A stretch of DNA of 64,000 bases, from NCBI GenBank assembly GCA_037974335.1, contig CM075760.1, forward strand, positions 35,039,609 to 35,103,608. Direction: 5' to 3'. A model generated the notes under the pieces. That model worked only from the letters and a program-made list of their open reading frames with translations, did not search any database and was not told the origin of the DNA. How positions within the stretch are numbered: the first letter of the stretch is position 1; every line of letters begins with the position of its first letter. A program made the position numbers and the translations under genes. Shown piece by piece: positions 22,226-34,533 of this stretch. This stretch comes from Prionace glauca. Its lineage: Eukaryota > Chordata > Chondrichthyes > Carcharhiniformes > Carcharhinidae.

Positions 22226-24072
22226 CCTCGGTTCTCCTCATTCTCTCTCATTCTTTCCTTCCCTCCATTTCCATCTTCAATCAGACAGAAACATTGAAAT
22301 GGAGAAAGAAAGAATTCCACAAACAGAATCTTCTAGACCTGAATTAAAATGCCATCCCTGCTGCACCCTGCCCATCCCCTATCCCCTCTCAGTTTCTAGA
22401 AGCTGCTCCACTCCCTACTTCAGTTTTGGAAGGGACTGTTGACTCCTTCATGACAATTTTTCAATCCTCCCAGGATGTTTGTCCACGTGTCAGATGATGT
22501 GACAGGGTATGATTGGAGCCGCAGCAAGTGACGAGGCATTAGGGACCCTCACATCCTGTCGCTCTTTCTCAAATGCTTCCCTCCATCACCACCTCGACTT
22601 TGACCTTCCACTTCCCTCGGGTCTTCGTCTGTCTCAGTTATATCCCCTGTTTCTCCTTTCTCCTCATTCCACTATCATGTTCATTCATTGTAGAGATGGC
22701 TGTTCTTATCTAGGTCCAGTTCTCTCCAACCACAATTGCCAGCTCTTGTCCGTCCCTCCTTCTAACTTCTGATTTCTGTCTCTATCGCTGCTTCTTTCCC
22801 TCTCTCTCACGTGCACAGTGTTGGAAGGAGCGTTGCAACATTTCTGACCCACGTTGCCAATAACTACAAATTATATTGTTGTCAGGGGATAGGAAGAATC
22901 ATATTATCTGGGGATCAGCAATTCCGGTCTGTCTCTGGAAAATAGTCTCAGTCTGCGCCCCCAGGATTCCTTATTAAAAACAAAATCACTCGATCGATCA
23001 ATAAATAAATAAATTGATACATTTATAAATTAGTAACTACTGGAAGGCTCATGTTAAAAGTCTACCAGTGGAATGATATTGTTCCCGGTTTAAAGAGCGG
23101 AAATCATCTCTTTCTACCACTGAGAGGCTGTGTATACAAACTCAGAATTTATATGGCCTTCAGTGGCTGGGAGTAGGATTATACCAGGCGTGAGGCTGGT
23201 GAATGAAATGTATTCCCTCCCCCCCTCCACCAACAACCCCCACCCTCCCCAGTCCTCTATAGATATTGTCGTGGGATCATGCTTAAACGCCACACAAAGA
23301 AGCTGAATACAGAGAAAGACGGAGGTTCTGGAGGGAGATGAACAGAAATGGGAAGAGAGTGAGGTAGAGAGAGCAATAGTGGGGAGAGATAGATATGAGG
23401 AGAAATATTAAGAGAGGGACAAGTATTTGAGAGGGATAGAGCGAAATGGGGGAATGCTATAATGGGAGTGAAGAATGGAAACGCACTGGATGGGAGAGGA
23501 ATCCACATATAGGGGAATAAAGTTGGTCAGAGAGAAGAAGAGTTTAGCAAGAGATGGGTAGGGGAGCAATGGAGAAGGCATAGGGAGGGAGAACAGGAAG
23601 GGAGGGAAGAGACAAACAGACGATATAATCTGGAAATTAGACGTATAAAAGAATGTGAAATAAATTTGGAGGAGGTGAGGTAAATAGAATAATCCTGAAT
23701 TGACATCCAACTCCTCAGCTGTCCAGTCGAGGGAAGTGTTCGCCTCGGGGTGCTGGAAGAGATGTCAGATTATATTGCCAATCTCTAGTATAGCTCTGTC
23801 CATTTTGAGTCTAATTGGGAAACCCATCCAGTCTAAATTGATCCTGTAAAACAGATCAGATCAGAAATCCAATCACTCTGAAATATTTGCAACATTTCAG
23901 AATTTGCTGACTGACCCCAACAAAATGGGAGATGTGTAATTCGCAGCTTCCTGATCCCCAGCTCCTGCTTAGCCAGCAATTTAACATTGGCTACTTTCCA
24001 ATCTGCAATGTTAATCCCTAACACTACTTTCCAACAACACCGCCACTCCAGGAACTCCTGTCTATTGGGTTG
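22226..24072. other. No gene recognised (upstream of the GPCR exon)
   Basis: Unique-looking sequence with a GA-biased part (23300-23600) and AT-rich parts. The first exon of the GPCR gene at 24.1 kb may lie here, but no convincing start codon and donor could be picked. Confidence 0.45.
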
Positions 24073-25065
24073 ATGCTGAAGTCCTCTCCTTACCGCTGCT
24101 TCAAACACAGAGAATATTTATTCACAAATTACCCGGTTCTTATCCTTTTTATTTCCCTGACAGTTAATTTACTGGGAATTGTGATCCTGAGTCGGGGAAA
24201 GTGTGGCCTCTCCACCTGCACCACTTGCTACCTCGTGGCCATGGCAGCCGCAGATCTACTGTTCATCATCATTAACCCCATTCTCACCTACATAAATGGG
24301 TATTATTTCCCCAGGAATTTCCCGGACATCACCTCCGTGTGTCGTGTTAAACAGGTTCTGCTACCTGCAGCCACAGACTGTTCTCTCTGGTTCACTGTCA
24401 CTTTCTCCTTTGATCGGTTTGTGGCCATTTGCTGCCAGAAACTGAAGGCTAAATATTGCACTGTGAAAACTGCAGCTATGGTTCTGGCAACAACGTGCAT
24501 CTTGCTCTGTGTGAAGAACATCCCCGTATATTTCACAATTGAACCTCGAATATTAATCAACAATGTTCAGTGGTTCTGTCGGACAAAGGCAGGCATTTGG
24601 ATTGATCCTGTGTGGGTTGTATTTTCCTGGGTTGATCAGGTTTTAACCCCATTGCTCCCATTGGCTTTAATCCTGTTGGTTAATGCTCTGACAGTCAGAC
24701 ACATTTTAGTGACCAGCCGAGTCCGGAAGGGATTGAGGGCTCAGAGTAAGGGAGAGAATCTCAGAGACCCCGAGATGGAGAGCAGAAAGAAGTCAATGAT
24801 TTTACTCTTCAGCATTTCTGGAGCTTTCATTCTCCTCTGGTCGGTGTCTGTTATATATTTTATCTTTTCGACAGTGAAAGGATTAATTTACATCACTCTT
24901 CCTGAATATATATTTCAACAAGTCGGATGGCTGTTGCAGAATTTAAATTGCTGCACAAACACATTTATTTACACAGTGACTCAATCCAAATTCAGGGAGC
25001 AGATCAGAATCACAGTGAAATATCCGATTACATCAATTATTCAATTAATGAAGAAACACAACTGA
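24073..25065 (+). CDS. GPR139-like class A G-protein coupled receptor (main exon)
   Basis: The product is a seven-helix receptor of the plasma membrane. Segments in order: TM1 YPVLILFISLTVNLLGIVIL with LSRGKCGLSTCTT after it; TM2 LVAMAAADLLFIII; TM3 with FSFDRFVAICCQKLKAKYC, where DRF stands for DRY; TM4, TM5 (LLPLALILLVNALTVRHIL); a basic loop with ..SRKKSMILLFSISGAF leading into TM6; and TM7 CTNTFIYTVTQSKFRE. These blocks (RGKCGLS, CCQKLK.KYC, NALTVRHILVTSR) are hallmarks of the GPR139/GPR142-like receptors that are numerous in sharks. Ligands of GPR139 include aromatic amino acids; the ligand here is unknown. A good acceptor (CTTCAAACACAG) at 24110 suggests translation continues from an upstream exon, so the ATG at 24073 may be intronic. 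The frame is intact to the stop. Confidence 0.85.
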   Translation: MLKSSPYRCFKHREYLFTNYPVLILFISLTVNLLGIVILSRGKCGLSTCTTCYLVAMAAADLLFIIINPILTYINGYYFPRNFPDITSVCRVKQVLLPAATDCSLWFTVTFSFDRFVAICCQKLKAKYCTVKTAAMVLATTCILLCVKNIPVYFTIEPRILINNVQWFCRTKAGIWIDPVWVVFSWVDQVLTPLLPLALILLVNALTVRHILVTSRVRKGLRAQSKGENLRDPEMESRKKSMILLFSISGAFILLWSVSVIYFIFSTVKGLIYITLPEYIFQQVGWLLQNLNCCTNTFIYTVTQSKFREQIRITVKYPITSIIQLMKKHN

Positions 25066-25300
25066 CTGACAGTCAAGAGGGGAAAGCATCATTAACTGAC
25101 AGCCTCAGACAATCAGATACCAGGATCATCACAAACTTACCACCACAGCCAATCAGAGACTGGATTGCTAACTGACAGCCTCAGCCACTCAGAGACGGGA
25201 TTGTTGAATGACTGCCTCAACCATTCCGAGACTGGATTGCTTACTGACCGCCTCAACCAGTCAGAGGCTTGATTCCTAATTCGCTGCATCAGCCAAACAG
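25066..25300. repeat. ~45 bp degenerate tandem repeat after the GPCR stop
   Basis: About five diverged units of the form ACTGACAGCCTCAGCCACTC then AGAGACTGGATTGCT. It lies in the presumed 3' UTR. Confidence 0.7.
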
Positions 25301-25589
25301 GGACATTCCAATCCATTGTTCCCAGATTCTGATCCATTACTGGGAGATTCCAACCCACTATTCCCAGGTTCTGATCTCCCCCTCTCTCTCCACAGCCGCT
25401 GATCTCTGTTAGTGTCAGAGTTATCTCAGTGAAACAACAAATTGAACGGTATCCTTTATGAATAGAAGAGACAAAACCCTCCAGACACACTAATCGGATC
25501 CATGGAGACTCACATCAATTCCAGTCAAGAAAAAAAGTTTCATTTAACCCCAATCCAACACTTTCTACAGCTAAAGTAGAACATTTGCA

Positions 25590-26470
25590 GCCCAGATGGG
25601 GTGTTGAGGGTCAGGGAGGTATGGAAAGTTGGTAATAATGAAGGGTCAGAGCGTAAATCCTTCAAATTAGTTCCAAACACCAGAGCTCTCTCTGCTAGCA
25701 TTCATTTTCAGGGGGATAGAATACAAGGCAGGCGTGTACTGTTGAGGTTTTATAAAACTCTTGTCAAACCACATTCAGAATATTGTCAGCAATTCTGGTC
25801 CCCGTATCTAAGGAAGAATGTACTGGCCTTGGAGATCATCCAGAGGAAAATGGCAAGACTGTTCTGGGGAATGAAAGGCTTAATGCATGAGGAGTGTCTG
25901 AGGACTTTGGGTCTGTACTCGATGAAATTTGGAAGGATGAGGAGGGGGATTTCATTGGAACGTCCAGAAAAAGTGAAGGCCTGGATAACGTGCACTTGGC
26001 AACGACGTTTCCAATAGTAGGAGAGACTAGGACCCGAGGGTACAGCCTCAGAGGAAAGGACAGCCCTTTAGAATTGTGATGTGGTGATGCTGGTGTTGCA
26101 TTGTGGTGGACACAGTAAGAAGTCTCAGAACACCAGTTGTCCACTCACCTGATGAAGAATTAACGCTCCAAATGCTCGTGATTCCAAATAACCTGCTGTT
26201 GTGGGACTTCTTACTTTAGAACTGTGATGACAAGGAATTTCATCAGCCAAGGGTGGTGAATTTGTGAAATTCACTGCCACACAAACTGTGGAGGTCAGGT
26301 CATTGATTGTACATCAGAAAGGCATAGATATGTTCATGACTGATGAAAGGATCAAGGGTTATGGGGAAAATCGGGAGAATGGGTTTGAGAAACTTCTCAG
26401 CAATAATTGAATGGTGGACCATGCTCGATGGGCCTAATGGCCTAATTCTGTTCCTATTCTTATCGTCTTA
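25590..26470 (+). mobile_element. LINE 3' end containing a foldback insertion
   Basis: Decayed copy (YKTLVKPHSEYCQQFWSPYL; EECLRTLGLYSMKFGRMRR). It is interrupted at about 26083-26214 by the short foldback element. Flanks TTTAGAATTGTGATG and TTTAGAACTGTGATG suggest a target duplication. The tail GATGGGCCTAATGGCCTAAT is at about 26427. Confidence 0.75.
26083..26214. mobile_element. Short foldback (long-TIR) element
   Basis: The left end is GATGTGGTGATGCTGGTGTT..CACAGTAAGAAGTCTCAGAA, the centre contains CACCTGATGAAGAATTAACG, and the right end CAAATAACCTGCTGTTGTGG..CTTCTTAC mirrors the left. It lacks coding capacity. Confidence 0.75.
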
Positions 26471-26899
26471 TTGTTATCATGGTTGTGGATTTTAGATGAG
26501 GTTTTCACTAACCAGGATCGATATTGTCTGCTAAATCCACGCTGCAGCCAATATGATGTATAGCTTACAGAGAGAACAGTTTTAATAAGTGACGTCACAT
26601 CGATCAATCTGACAGCATTATTTAAAGTTCAATCTTAGCAAGAGGTTTCGGATAGAACTATCTCTCAGCGTTAATACAGAACACCCTGATCAAGAGGCTT
26701 CACATCAAACTGTCTCAGCATTTTCTGTTGTGAGGTCATAAGGAGACAACAGTGAACTGAGGACTGTGTGGGAGAAGGAACCGAGACATCTAAACAGGGC
26801 CAGCAGTACTTGAGGAGAGTGTGAGAGGGGGACACTGGGAGAGAGAGTGAGCACTTGAGAAGAGTGCGAGAGGGGGACACTGGGACAGGGAACTCGACA

Positions 26900-28190
26900 T
26901 TGGTTACTGATGGCGGGCAGGAAGAGGATCAAAACGTTGGAGGGTTCATCGAGGCATCACTCGCCAGAGAGGATCTTAAAACTGACTCCAGTCCCCAGGC
27001 ATCAACTCCCAAGGGATTGTCGGTCCCTTCAGAGCGTGGAGGAGCTGTTGATAGCAGGCCTCCCTGGCCTCCCACATAATAGAACAGACAGTATAGAAGG
27101 CGGCAGGAATCTAATCTCAGACAGGACAAAAAAACGGTGATGAGTAAGAGAAGGGAGGTGGTAAACGCAAGATGGAGTGTGTTGTACCCAAATGAGTGCA
27201 GTGTACTGGACAAGTAAATGACCTTGTTACGCACATTGAAATTGGCCGGTACGATGTTGTGGGCATCACAGAGACTTGTCTGCAAGGGGATCAGGGCTGG
27301 GATCTAAATATCCAAGGAAGTGTGTCTTATCGAAAGGAGAGGCAGATGGACATAGGGGGCTGTGTTGCATTGTTAGTAAGGAATTAAGTTAAATCGATAG
27401 CAAGAAGCGGTATAGGATCAAAAGGGTTAGAATTTCTGTCGGTGGAGAAGAGCAATTGCAAAAATAAAAAAAGACCCCGATGCGAGTTAGGTATAAGCCC
27501 TTTCAAGCAGCAGTCAGGATATGGGCAGAAAATAAATCAGGAGAGAGAAAAGGCTCATGAAAAATACAATGTTACAATAATCATAGGGGACTTCTTTATG
27601 TTGGTGGGCTGGGAAACTCGGGCAGATAGTGGGTCCCAAGAAAATTTGTGGAATGCCTAAGTTTTTGTTTGGAGCTGCTTGTGACACAGCCTACTAGGGA
27701 AGAGGCAATTCTGGATTTGGTGCTGTGTAATGAGGCAGACTTGATTAGGGAACTTAAGGTGAAAGAACACTTTGGGAGCAGTGACCACAACTTGATAGAA
27801 TTTATCCCGCAGTTTGAGAGGGAGAAGCTGGAATCAGATGTAACGGTATCAGAATTAAATAAAGGTAATTGCAAAGACATGAGGGAGGAACTGGCCAGAG
27901 TTGATTTGGAAGGGAGCCTAGCAGGGAAGAGAGTGGAACAGCAATAGCAGGTGTTTTGAGAGGCACAACAGAAATTCAGGAGGCACAAGAGAAACTCATC
28001 CCAAAGGAGGAGGGAACGTGTCACAGGGACGATGAGGCATCCATGACATTAACGCGATAGAGAAAGCATACAAAGTGGCGAGGATTATTGGGAAGCCAGA
28101 GGATTGGGAAACCTTTAAAAGAGAGCAGAGGACAACTAAAAAAACAATAAGAGGAAGAAGAAGAAATATGCTGGCTAGTAATTTAAAAGA
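26900..28190 (+). mobile_element. LINE 5' and endonuclease region, decayed
   Basis: Encodes, in shifted frames, YDVVGITETCLQGDQGWDLN (catalytic Glu region), NVTIIIGDFFM, TQPTREEAILDLVLCNEA and SSDHNLIEF (the catalytic Asp-His block). A linker follows. Frames are broken several times. Confidence 0.75.
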
Positions 28191-28851
28191 AGATATGAAG
28201 ATTTTCTTTTTCTCTCTCAATGTATAAAATATAAGGGAGAGGCGGAACCAAATCTAATTGAATTGATTCTTGAAATGAGGCAATTTTTGACTTGGGGTTT
28301 GATTTAATGTAGGGAAGAAGACTCCGTGTGACATGTGATCTAATCCAACTCCATTAATTTGTTTCATTGCCAATATCAGCTCTGATCCTCCGGGTGTCGT
28401 TGATGGGAATTCGAAGACACTAAATTTAGGATAACCATATTTATGGAGGAGAGGGATCAAATTCTCCCACTGTCCGGATTTTCCTTCAATTATTATAAAC
28501 ATTTTGAACAGCTTTGGTCAAACATGTGATTACTAAACTTGACTGCAGAAGAATGTATCATCATTCATTTTGATTCGAGGAACCAGCAGAGGGAATATAA
28601 AGTAAACAACTCGATGAAAGTTAATTACTGCGGATGCTGGAATCTGAAACCAAACGTGTCACACAAAACATTGACGAAGTGTCATCTGGACCTTAAACAT
28701 CAGCTCTTTACTTTCCTATAAATGCTACTACACCCTATATGATTTTCCAGCATTTTCTCTTTTAGTTAAAGTGGGCAACGGACGGGCTTGTCGGACCAGT
28801 TTAGTTACTCCACCAGGGAATCGGAACTACATCAAATGCACCCATCGGTAT

Positions 28852-28924
28852 GTTTCTACAGTGTAGTGGTTGTCACACTCGCCTTACACGCGGGACGTCC
28901 GCGGTTTGACACCGGGCAGAAACA
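28852..28924 (+). tRNA. tRNA-Val (TAC)-like, degenerate
   Basis: 73 nt. D-arm TAGTGTAGTGGTTGTCA, anticodon loop CTTACAC (TAC) on stem CTCGC/GCGGG, T-arm with TTTGACA in place of TTCGA and one G-G mismatch, acceptor GTTTCTA/CAGAAAC with an A-C mismatch. The mismatches suggest a pseudogene or a tRNA-derived remnant rather than a working gene. Confidence 0.6.
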
Positions 28925-30041
28925 TTTCCAGATGGCTCTATTTCAAGATGATTCAGATTTCAGAATTATTCTCATTTATCACAAAACATTAATTGAGCTA
29001 TTGTGTTATTTGCAGCACTTAAGGCGGGGAGAACTCAGGAAAGAATCTTAAAGGGAAGGTCTGTGATATTGAGCAAGACAGGATGACGGTCAAGAGCAAC
29101 ATTGGTTTGGTTCCCGTTATTTTTAAACTTTGCTGCTTTTCTAGGTGAACTCCAGCTCTCCATTCCCCCGGTAGTGTCTGAGACTTCCTCCAATCCGCTT
29201 TGTTAATCTCAGAGTTACTGCTTTCTGAATGAAAACTACTAGCAATCAGTCGAGGACAAATAGTTTAGTATTTCATTTATGAAGAAGTTTTCTTGTCATT
29301 TAGCCCGAGAATTTTACTCAGACCTGAGTGATATTTCTGTCAAAACAAATGGTTAAATCTGACACGTTCCCACCCAGATTTTATCTTGTACCACCATTTC
29401 TATCGGCAGTGTTTTACATCATATCACTGCCTTTCACAGTCTGTGTTTTTTCTTAACCTGCTGCACATGTTGCATTTCCAACCTGGAAGCAAAAGTGCAA
29501 ATCTCACTCCACCGATTCTTGCAGAGCTGCTTTGGACCAGGAAGTATTGATGGTTTGTTTATACAATTAATTAAACCTTAATGCATTGAAGACAGCCCGC
29601 GACCCTGAAAGTGCTGAATCCTGACCACAAGGCCACCAGGATCCCATCTGCCTGATTCTCCCAGATACTGATTACAGGAATGTGCACAGCGCCAATTGTC
29701 CGCACTCACACACTCCTTCCTGTCTGTTAAGATTTGAAATTGTTTATATTTTCACATTGGTTTCCAGTGTGATGAAAGCAGAGCTGTGACAAGCTGATGT
29801 TGTTCAGTGGATTTACTGCAGTAAGGTTTATGTCAGTTCGATGCTAACGTTGCTCTTTGAATATAGTCAGCTACAGTGAAATATAATGTGGTCGAAGGTA
29901 GCCTACTCACTGTTACAGGAGGAACCAGCAAGGGCAGGTTTGGATAATTAACGGAATTGTGCAATGGGCCTGATATTTCTCCCTGATGTTCAAAATGTCA
30001 CAATTATTTAGTGACGATTTTCAGCTTGCTGCTATGTGTTG
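28925..30041. other. No gene recognised
   Basis: Unique-looking sequence between the two tRNA-like genes; no long frame, repeat family or splice-bounded exon that I can defend. Confidence 0.45.
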
Positions 30042-30113
30042 GGTTCTGTGGTGTAATGGTGAGCACTCTGGACTTTGAATCCAGCGATACGAGTTCAAGT
30101 CTCGGTGGAACCT
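30042..30113 (+). tRNA. tRNA-Gln (TTG)
   Basis: 72 nt with a full cloverleaf: acceptor GGTTCTG/TGGAACC (two wobble pairs), D-arm GTGTAATGGTGAGCAC, anticodon stem CTGGA/TCCAG with loop CTTTGAA (anticodon TTG), T-loop TTCAAGT on stem ACGAG/CTCGG with one mismatch at its base. It closely matches the eukaryotic tRNA-Gln form. A box and B box are internal; no T-run terminator is obvious directly after it. Confidence 0.8.
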
Positions 30114-30363
30114 TCCTTGAATTTGTGAATGCGGGTGGTTGACTTGCTGAAGGCCGCTTTGGTAAATTGTCTCACAAATTACTCATTGAGAAGACAAATT
30201 GTCAACCAGTTTTTCCTGCAATTACACTGCACATTGGCGCTGGATGCCTGAAATTTTACTGTTTTCATCGTTACGCTGTTTTTTTTTATCTCCTCTGTTG
30301 GAAATAAAAAGAAACGGCTGGTGTCACACAATAACAATTCCACTGGAGTCTGACAATTATTGA

Positions 30364-30401
<38 letters not shown>

Positions 30402-30934
30402 ATGTGTGTGTGTGTGATTTGGGATAAATATCTGCTGTCTTCCTTCAGAGTGCTGTTGATTCTATGGGTGAAGTTTCACACTCTGGCCTCTCGCCTGCCA
30501 ACTTTGTTTAAATTGGGAGAGATAACAGAGTGAATTACACCTCAAGCTGGACACAATGCCCACATGTGACTTCTCTGCCTCTCAGCGCCAACAATGGTTC
30601 TCTGGGGCTGATGCAATGACCATGATTAGTATGCGGCCTAATCCCATGTTAAAAGCATTGGACAATGTAAAGATCATTCGTCCTGACAATACTTCAGCAA
30701 CAATAATAACGATTTTTGCTCTGGGACTAGCTGTGCCCCAGCCAATCTATTCAAGTACGGCTATGACACTATCAAAGACACAACATTGTGGAATTTTGGC
30801 AGACATACCTGATTGCAAAAGGGAGGACAAATCCAACTCGACCAACTTCCGACCAATGAGCAGGACTCGATCAACGTAGTAGAAAGTATCAAGGATTATT
30901 GAATAAGCAATAATAATAATGATAATGATAATAA
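30114..30934. other. Unrecognised, with a (GT)n tract at about 30370-30416
   Basis: Apart from the dinucleotide tract nothing is recognised. Confidence 0.5.
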
Positions 30935-31255
30935 TTTGCTCAGTGATGCTGCTGCATCACAGCGACAGGGGCAGGTGTTCAATTCCGACGTATCATCAAC
31001 GTCTGTGTGGAGTTGGCACATTGTCCCCGTGTCTGCATGGATTTCCTTGGAGTGTCCCGGTTTCCTCCCCAAAGGTTTGCGGATTAGGATGATTGGCTAT
31101 GTGAAATTGGCCCTCGTGTCAGGGGGCTAGCAGGAGAAACATGTGTGATTACGGAAGTAGGACCTGGATGGGATTGTGGTCAGTCCAGACTCGATAGGCC
31201 GAATGGTCTCCTTCTGCACTGTAGGGATTACTGTAGGGATTCTATGTGATATTGA
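30935..31255 (+). mobile_element. tRNA-derived SINE (HE1-like), old
   Basis: TGCTGCATCACAGCGACAGG head, GTGTGGAGTTGGCACATTGT, GGTTTCCTCCCCAAAGG, and a tail GATAGGCCGAATGGTCTCC..TCTGCACTGTAGGGATT duplicated at its very end. Confidence 0.75.
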
Positions 31256-31439
31256 GGGAAGGCAGTAGTACAGACGATGTGGAAGAGTGGTGAGGTAACT
31301 GTGGCCAAGCCATGGCTTCCAAAGGGTGAAGAAACATACAAATTGACAAATTAATCCATTGACTTGAGAATTTGGAGCAGTTTTAAAATGCAGCAAAAAA
31401 AGGACGTAGGGATTGATTGGGAGAGTACGAAAGTAAGAA

Positions 31440-32860
31440 GGTGGGAAACATAACAAAAGTTGATCCAGTTGTGGGCATTTTCAGAAAATTATTTAGGCTC
31501 TAAGATGGTACCTAAAGATTGGAAGGTAGCTAATAAATGTCCACCTTTCAAAAAGGGTAGAGAAAAATCGGGTGAACCGTAAACTAATTAGCCGAACATC
31601 AGGATTGGGAAGTTGCTCAGCATTCGGAAGGCAGTGGTATAGTCAGACGAAGTGAACATGGATTTGCAAAAAAGAAAACTGGGATTGTGTGAGAATGCAA
31701 CTAATAGAGGTGACCAAGGAAAATCGATGTGTATGGGTTATTTAGACGTTAGAATGGTTGCGACAAGGTCTCACATAGCATAGCACCATAAAAAGTTGAA
31801 ACAAATGGATAGTGTCTTGAGATGGATAGAAATCTGCTTGGCAGATAGGAAGCAAAAAGTTGGTAGAAATGGCTGTTTTTTTTCAATTGGCTGGCAGTGA
31901 CTGATGAGGTACCGCAGGAATCCGTGCTAGGGGCCTAATTGTTCGTATTATATAGAATTGATTTGATAGAGAGAACTAAATGTATTATCTCCAAGTTGCA
32001 GATGATGCAAAGTTAGGAGAAAGTGTGAGCTCTGAGAAGGATGCAATGATGCTTCATTGTGATTTGAATAGGCAGAGTGAATGAGCACACGCATGGCAAA
32101 TGCAGTATGGTGTGGGTAAATGCTAGATTATCCGTTTCAGTCATAACATTAGGAAGAAAATATTTGAATGGGTATAAATTGAGAGGTGAATACTCAGCGA
32201 GAGCTTGGTATCCATATGTATTCACACATGGTACAGCGGGCAGGAAGGAAGGCAAATGGTATGTTGGCCTTCATAACGACAGGATGTGAGTATAAGGATA
32301 GGGAAATATTACTGCAATTTTATAGGGTGTTGGTGAGCCCAAAACCAGAGTATTGTGTGCAGTGTTTGTGTCCTTATCTGAGGAAAGACGTCCTACTGCA
32401 GAGCACAGTGAAGTCTGATTCCTGGTCTGTCGTGGAGGAGAGACAAAGTCAGTTTGGATTATATTATTTGGAGTTAAGACGTTTGAGAGGGATCTAATAG
32501 AAACTGATAAAATTCTAAAAATATTAGGCATCGTAAATACAGAAAGAAAATCCCAGATGGTTGGGGAGTCTAGAACTAGGGTTAATAGTTTGAGGATAAA
32601 GGGTAAAACCTTTAGAACTGAGGTGAAGAGAAACTTCATCACCCAGACAGTGGTGAATTTGCAGAAGTGATTATGGCCAAAACATTGCGAGATTTCAAAA
32701 ATAAATTGGATACAGCTCTTGGGGCTAAAGGGATCAAGGGATATGGCGGAAGGCACGATCAGAATATTGAATTAGATGATCATCCATGATCATAGTGAGT
32801 GACGGAGAAGGCTTGGAAGGCCGAATGGCCTATTCCTGTTTCTACTTTTTTTCTGTTACT
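31440..32860 (+). mobile_element. LINE ORF2 reverse transcriptase to 3' end, very decayed
   Basis: Recognisable order: CCTAAAGATTGGAAGGTAGC (VPKDWKVA), AGTGAACATGGATTTGC (EHGF), GGTTATTTAGACGTTAGAAT (LDVR, catalytic-A area), GTACCGCAGGAATCCGTGCT (VPQ.SVL), CAAGTTGCAGATGATGCAAAG (ADDAK, catalytic-C), then the C-terminal region and tail AAGGCCGAATGGCCTATTCC. It is old and multiply broken. Confidence 0.75.
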
Positions 32861-32864
32861 GTGT

Positions 32865-33640
32865 GTGTGGGTCTGTGTTTGTTTTATTTTCCTTTGAGCT
32901 CTGTGTGGGTGCATCCGTGCATATGATTTCGGAAACTCTGCTTGTGTGTGTCTGCCTGTTTGTTTATCTGCGTGTGTGTTTTTAGCTGAGAGGCAGTGGC
33001 TGTGTGTGTGTGTGTGGTGTGTGTGCCTGAGTTTGTCTGAACTTTCGTGTCTGCTCTGTGAGTGTCTGTGTTTCTGTGTCCTTGTTTGAGTGTCCATATA
33101 TTTGTTGTCTGACAGTGTGTGTGCCTCTGTTTGTTTATCACTGTGTATCAGCGCGCATCCATGTGTGTGTTTATCTGACGGCGTGTCTATATATGTGTGT
33201 GTGTATCTGTGTGTGTATGTGCATGTGTGTGTTTATGTTTGTATGTCATAATGCCTGAGATAATCAGCCTGTCTGTCCACGTCTGTGTTTGTGTGTGTAT
33301 GTGTGCTTTTCTGTGTCAGCTTTTGTCTAAGTGAGTTTGCGCTGTTGTCTGAGTGTGTGTGCATGTCTGAGTGTGAGTTTTTCTGTGTGAGTGCTTGTTT
33401 GTGTGTGCGTGTGTGAAAGTATGTGTGCGTGAGAGAGAAAGAGAGTGAGAGAAAGAGAAAGAGAAAGAGAGAGATTGAAAGTCAGAGAGAGAGAGACTGA
33501 GAGATAGATAGAGAGAGACAGTCAGAGAGAGAGACTGAGAGAAAGACAGTGAGAGTGAGAGAAAGAGAGAGAGAGAGAGATTCAGTGAGAGAGGGAGAGA
33601 GAAAGAGAGAGACTAGGAGACAGAGAGAGAGAGAGATTGC
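32865..33640. repeat. GT-rich degenerate tract followed by (GA)n
   Basis: The GT-rich part (to about 33425) is not a simple dinucleotide repeat. It has text-like words (CTGTCTGTCCACGTCTGTG, TCAGCTTTTGTCTAAG) that recur inverted at 37020-37220. The (GA)n part is 33425-33640. Confidence 0.85.
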
Positions 33641-34229
33641 TCACTATAATACATGACTGCAAGGTTCTGGTCTTACTTGCACTGAAGCACTTACAGTAGC
33701 TCCTGCTCATCGCATGTTCACTTTTCCATTAACTCTTTCAGCGCTGAGCCATGAGCTCAAATCTACAGCACACGTCAGAACAGATTAATTTCCATGTCCT
33801 GAAACCATCGGAACTGCCCAGTTTGTGCCTTTTTCTCTCCTTTTGGTCTCTGTAGTTGTAAATTTGATTCTGGCTGTTTGCAGATATTGTTTGAGTTGTA
33901 TTAATGTCGGCACCTCTGATCATCCAGAGGAAAAACAGAGAGAATCGTGACAACCGCCTGTTCCCGCTGTGCAATGGGCAGTCAGCAGGGGGCGGACGTA
34001 AGGCGCATCTGGACATTGAAATAGAAATGCTCATGTATTCATAGAGGTTGCTCAATAATTAATTCAAAACTGAATAGCATGTTTGGAAGGTGGAGATTGT
34101 AGGATAGTGACCATGCCACTGAAGTGTCCCAGACTAATTGTATAGGCATACCGTTCACATCACTTCCCCACCCAGCACCCTCAGTGCGCCGAATGCAATT
34201 TGATTTTTTTGAATTCAACAATAACATTT
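33641..34229. other. No gene recognised
   Basis: Nothing supported on either strand. Confidence 0.45.
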
Positions 34230-34533
34230 AAGTCTATTTATTTGTGTCACTGGTAGCTTTACATTAATATTGCAATAATGTCACTGTGATAATCCTCTAT
34301 TCGTCACACTCTGGCGCCTGTTCCAGTACATTGGTGTAGAATTTAGCATTGTCAATATACCTAACCAGTACATCTTTCAGACTGTGGGAGGAAACCGGAG
34401 CTCCCGGAGAAAACCTAAACAGATACGGGGACAACATGCGGTCTCTGCACGGACAACGACCAAAGCCAGGAATCGAACCCGAGTCCCTGCTGCTATGATA
34501 CAGTAGTGCTAACTACGATGTCAGTGTGCCATC
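34230..34533 (-). mobile_element. tRNA-derived SINE (HE1-like)
   Basis: Reverse orientation: end AGTCTATTTATTTGTGTCAC, GGGAGGAAACCGGAGCTCCC, AATCGAACCCGAGTCCCTGC, tRNA-like head near 34520. Confidence 0.8.
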
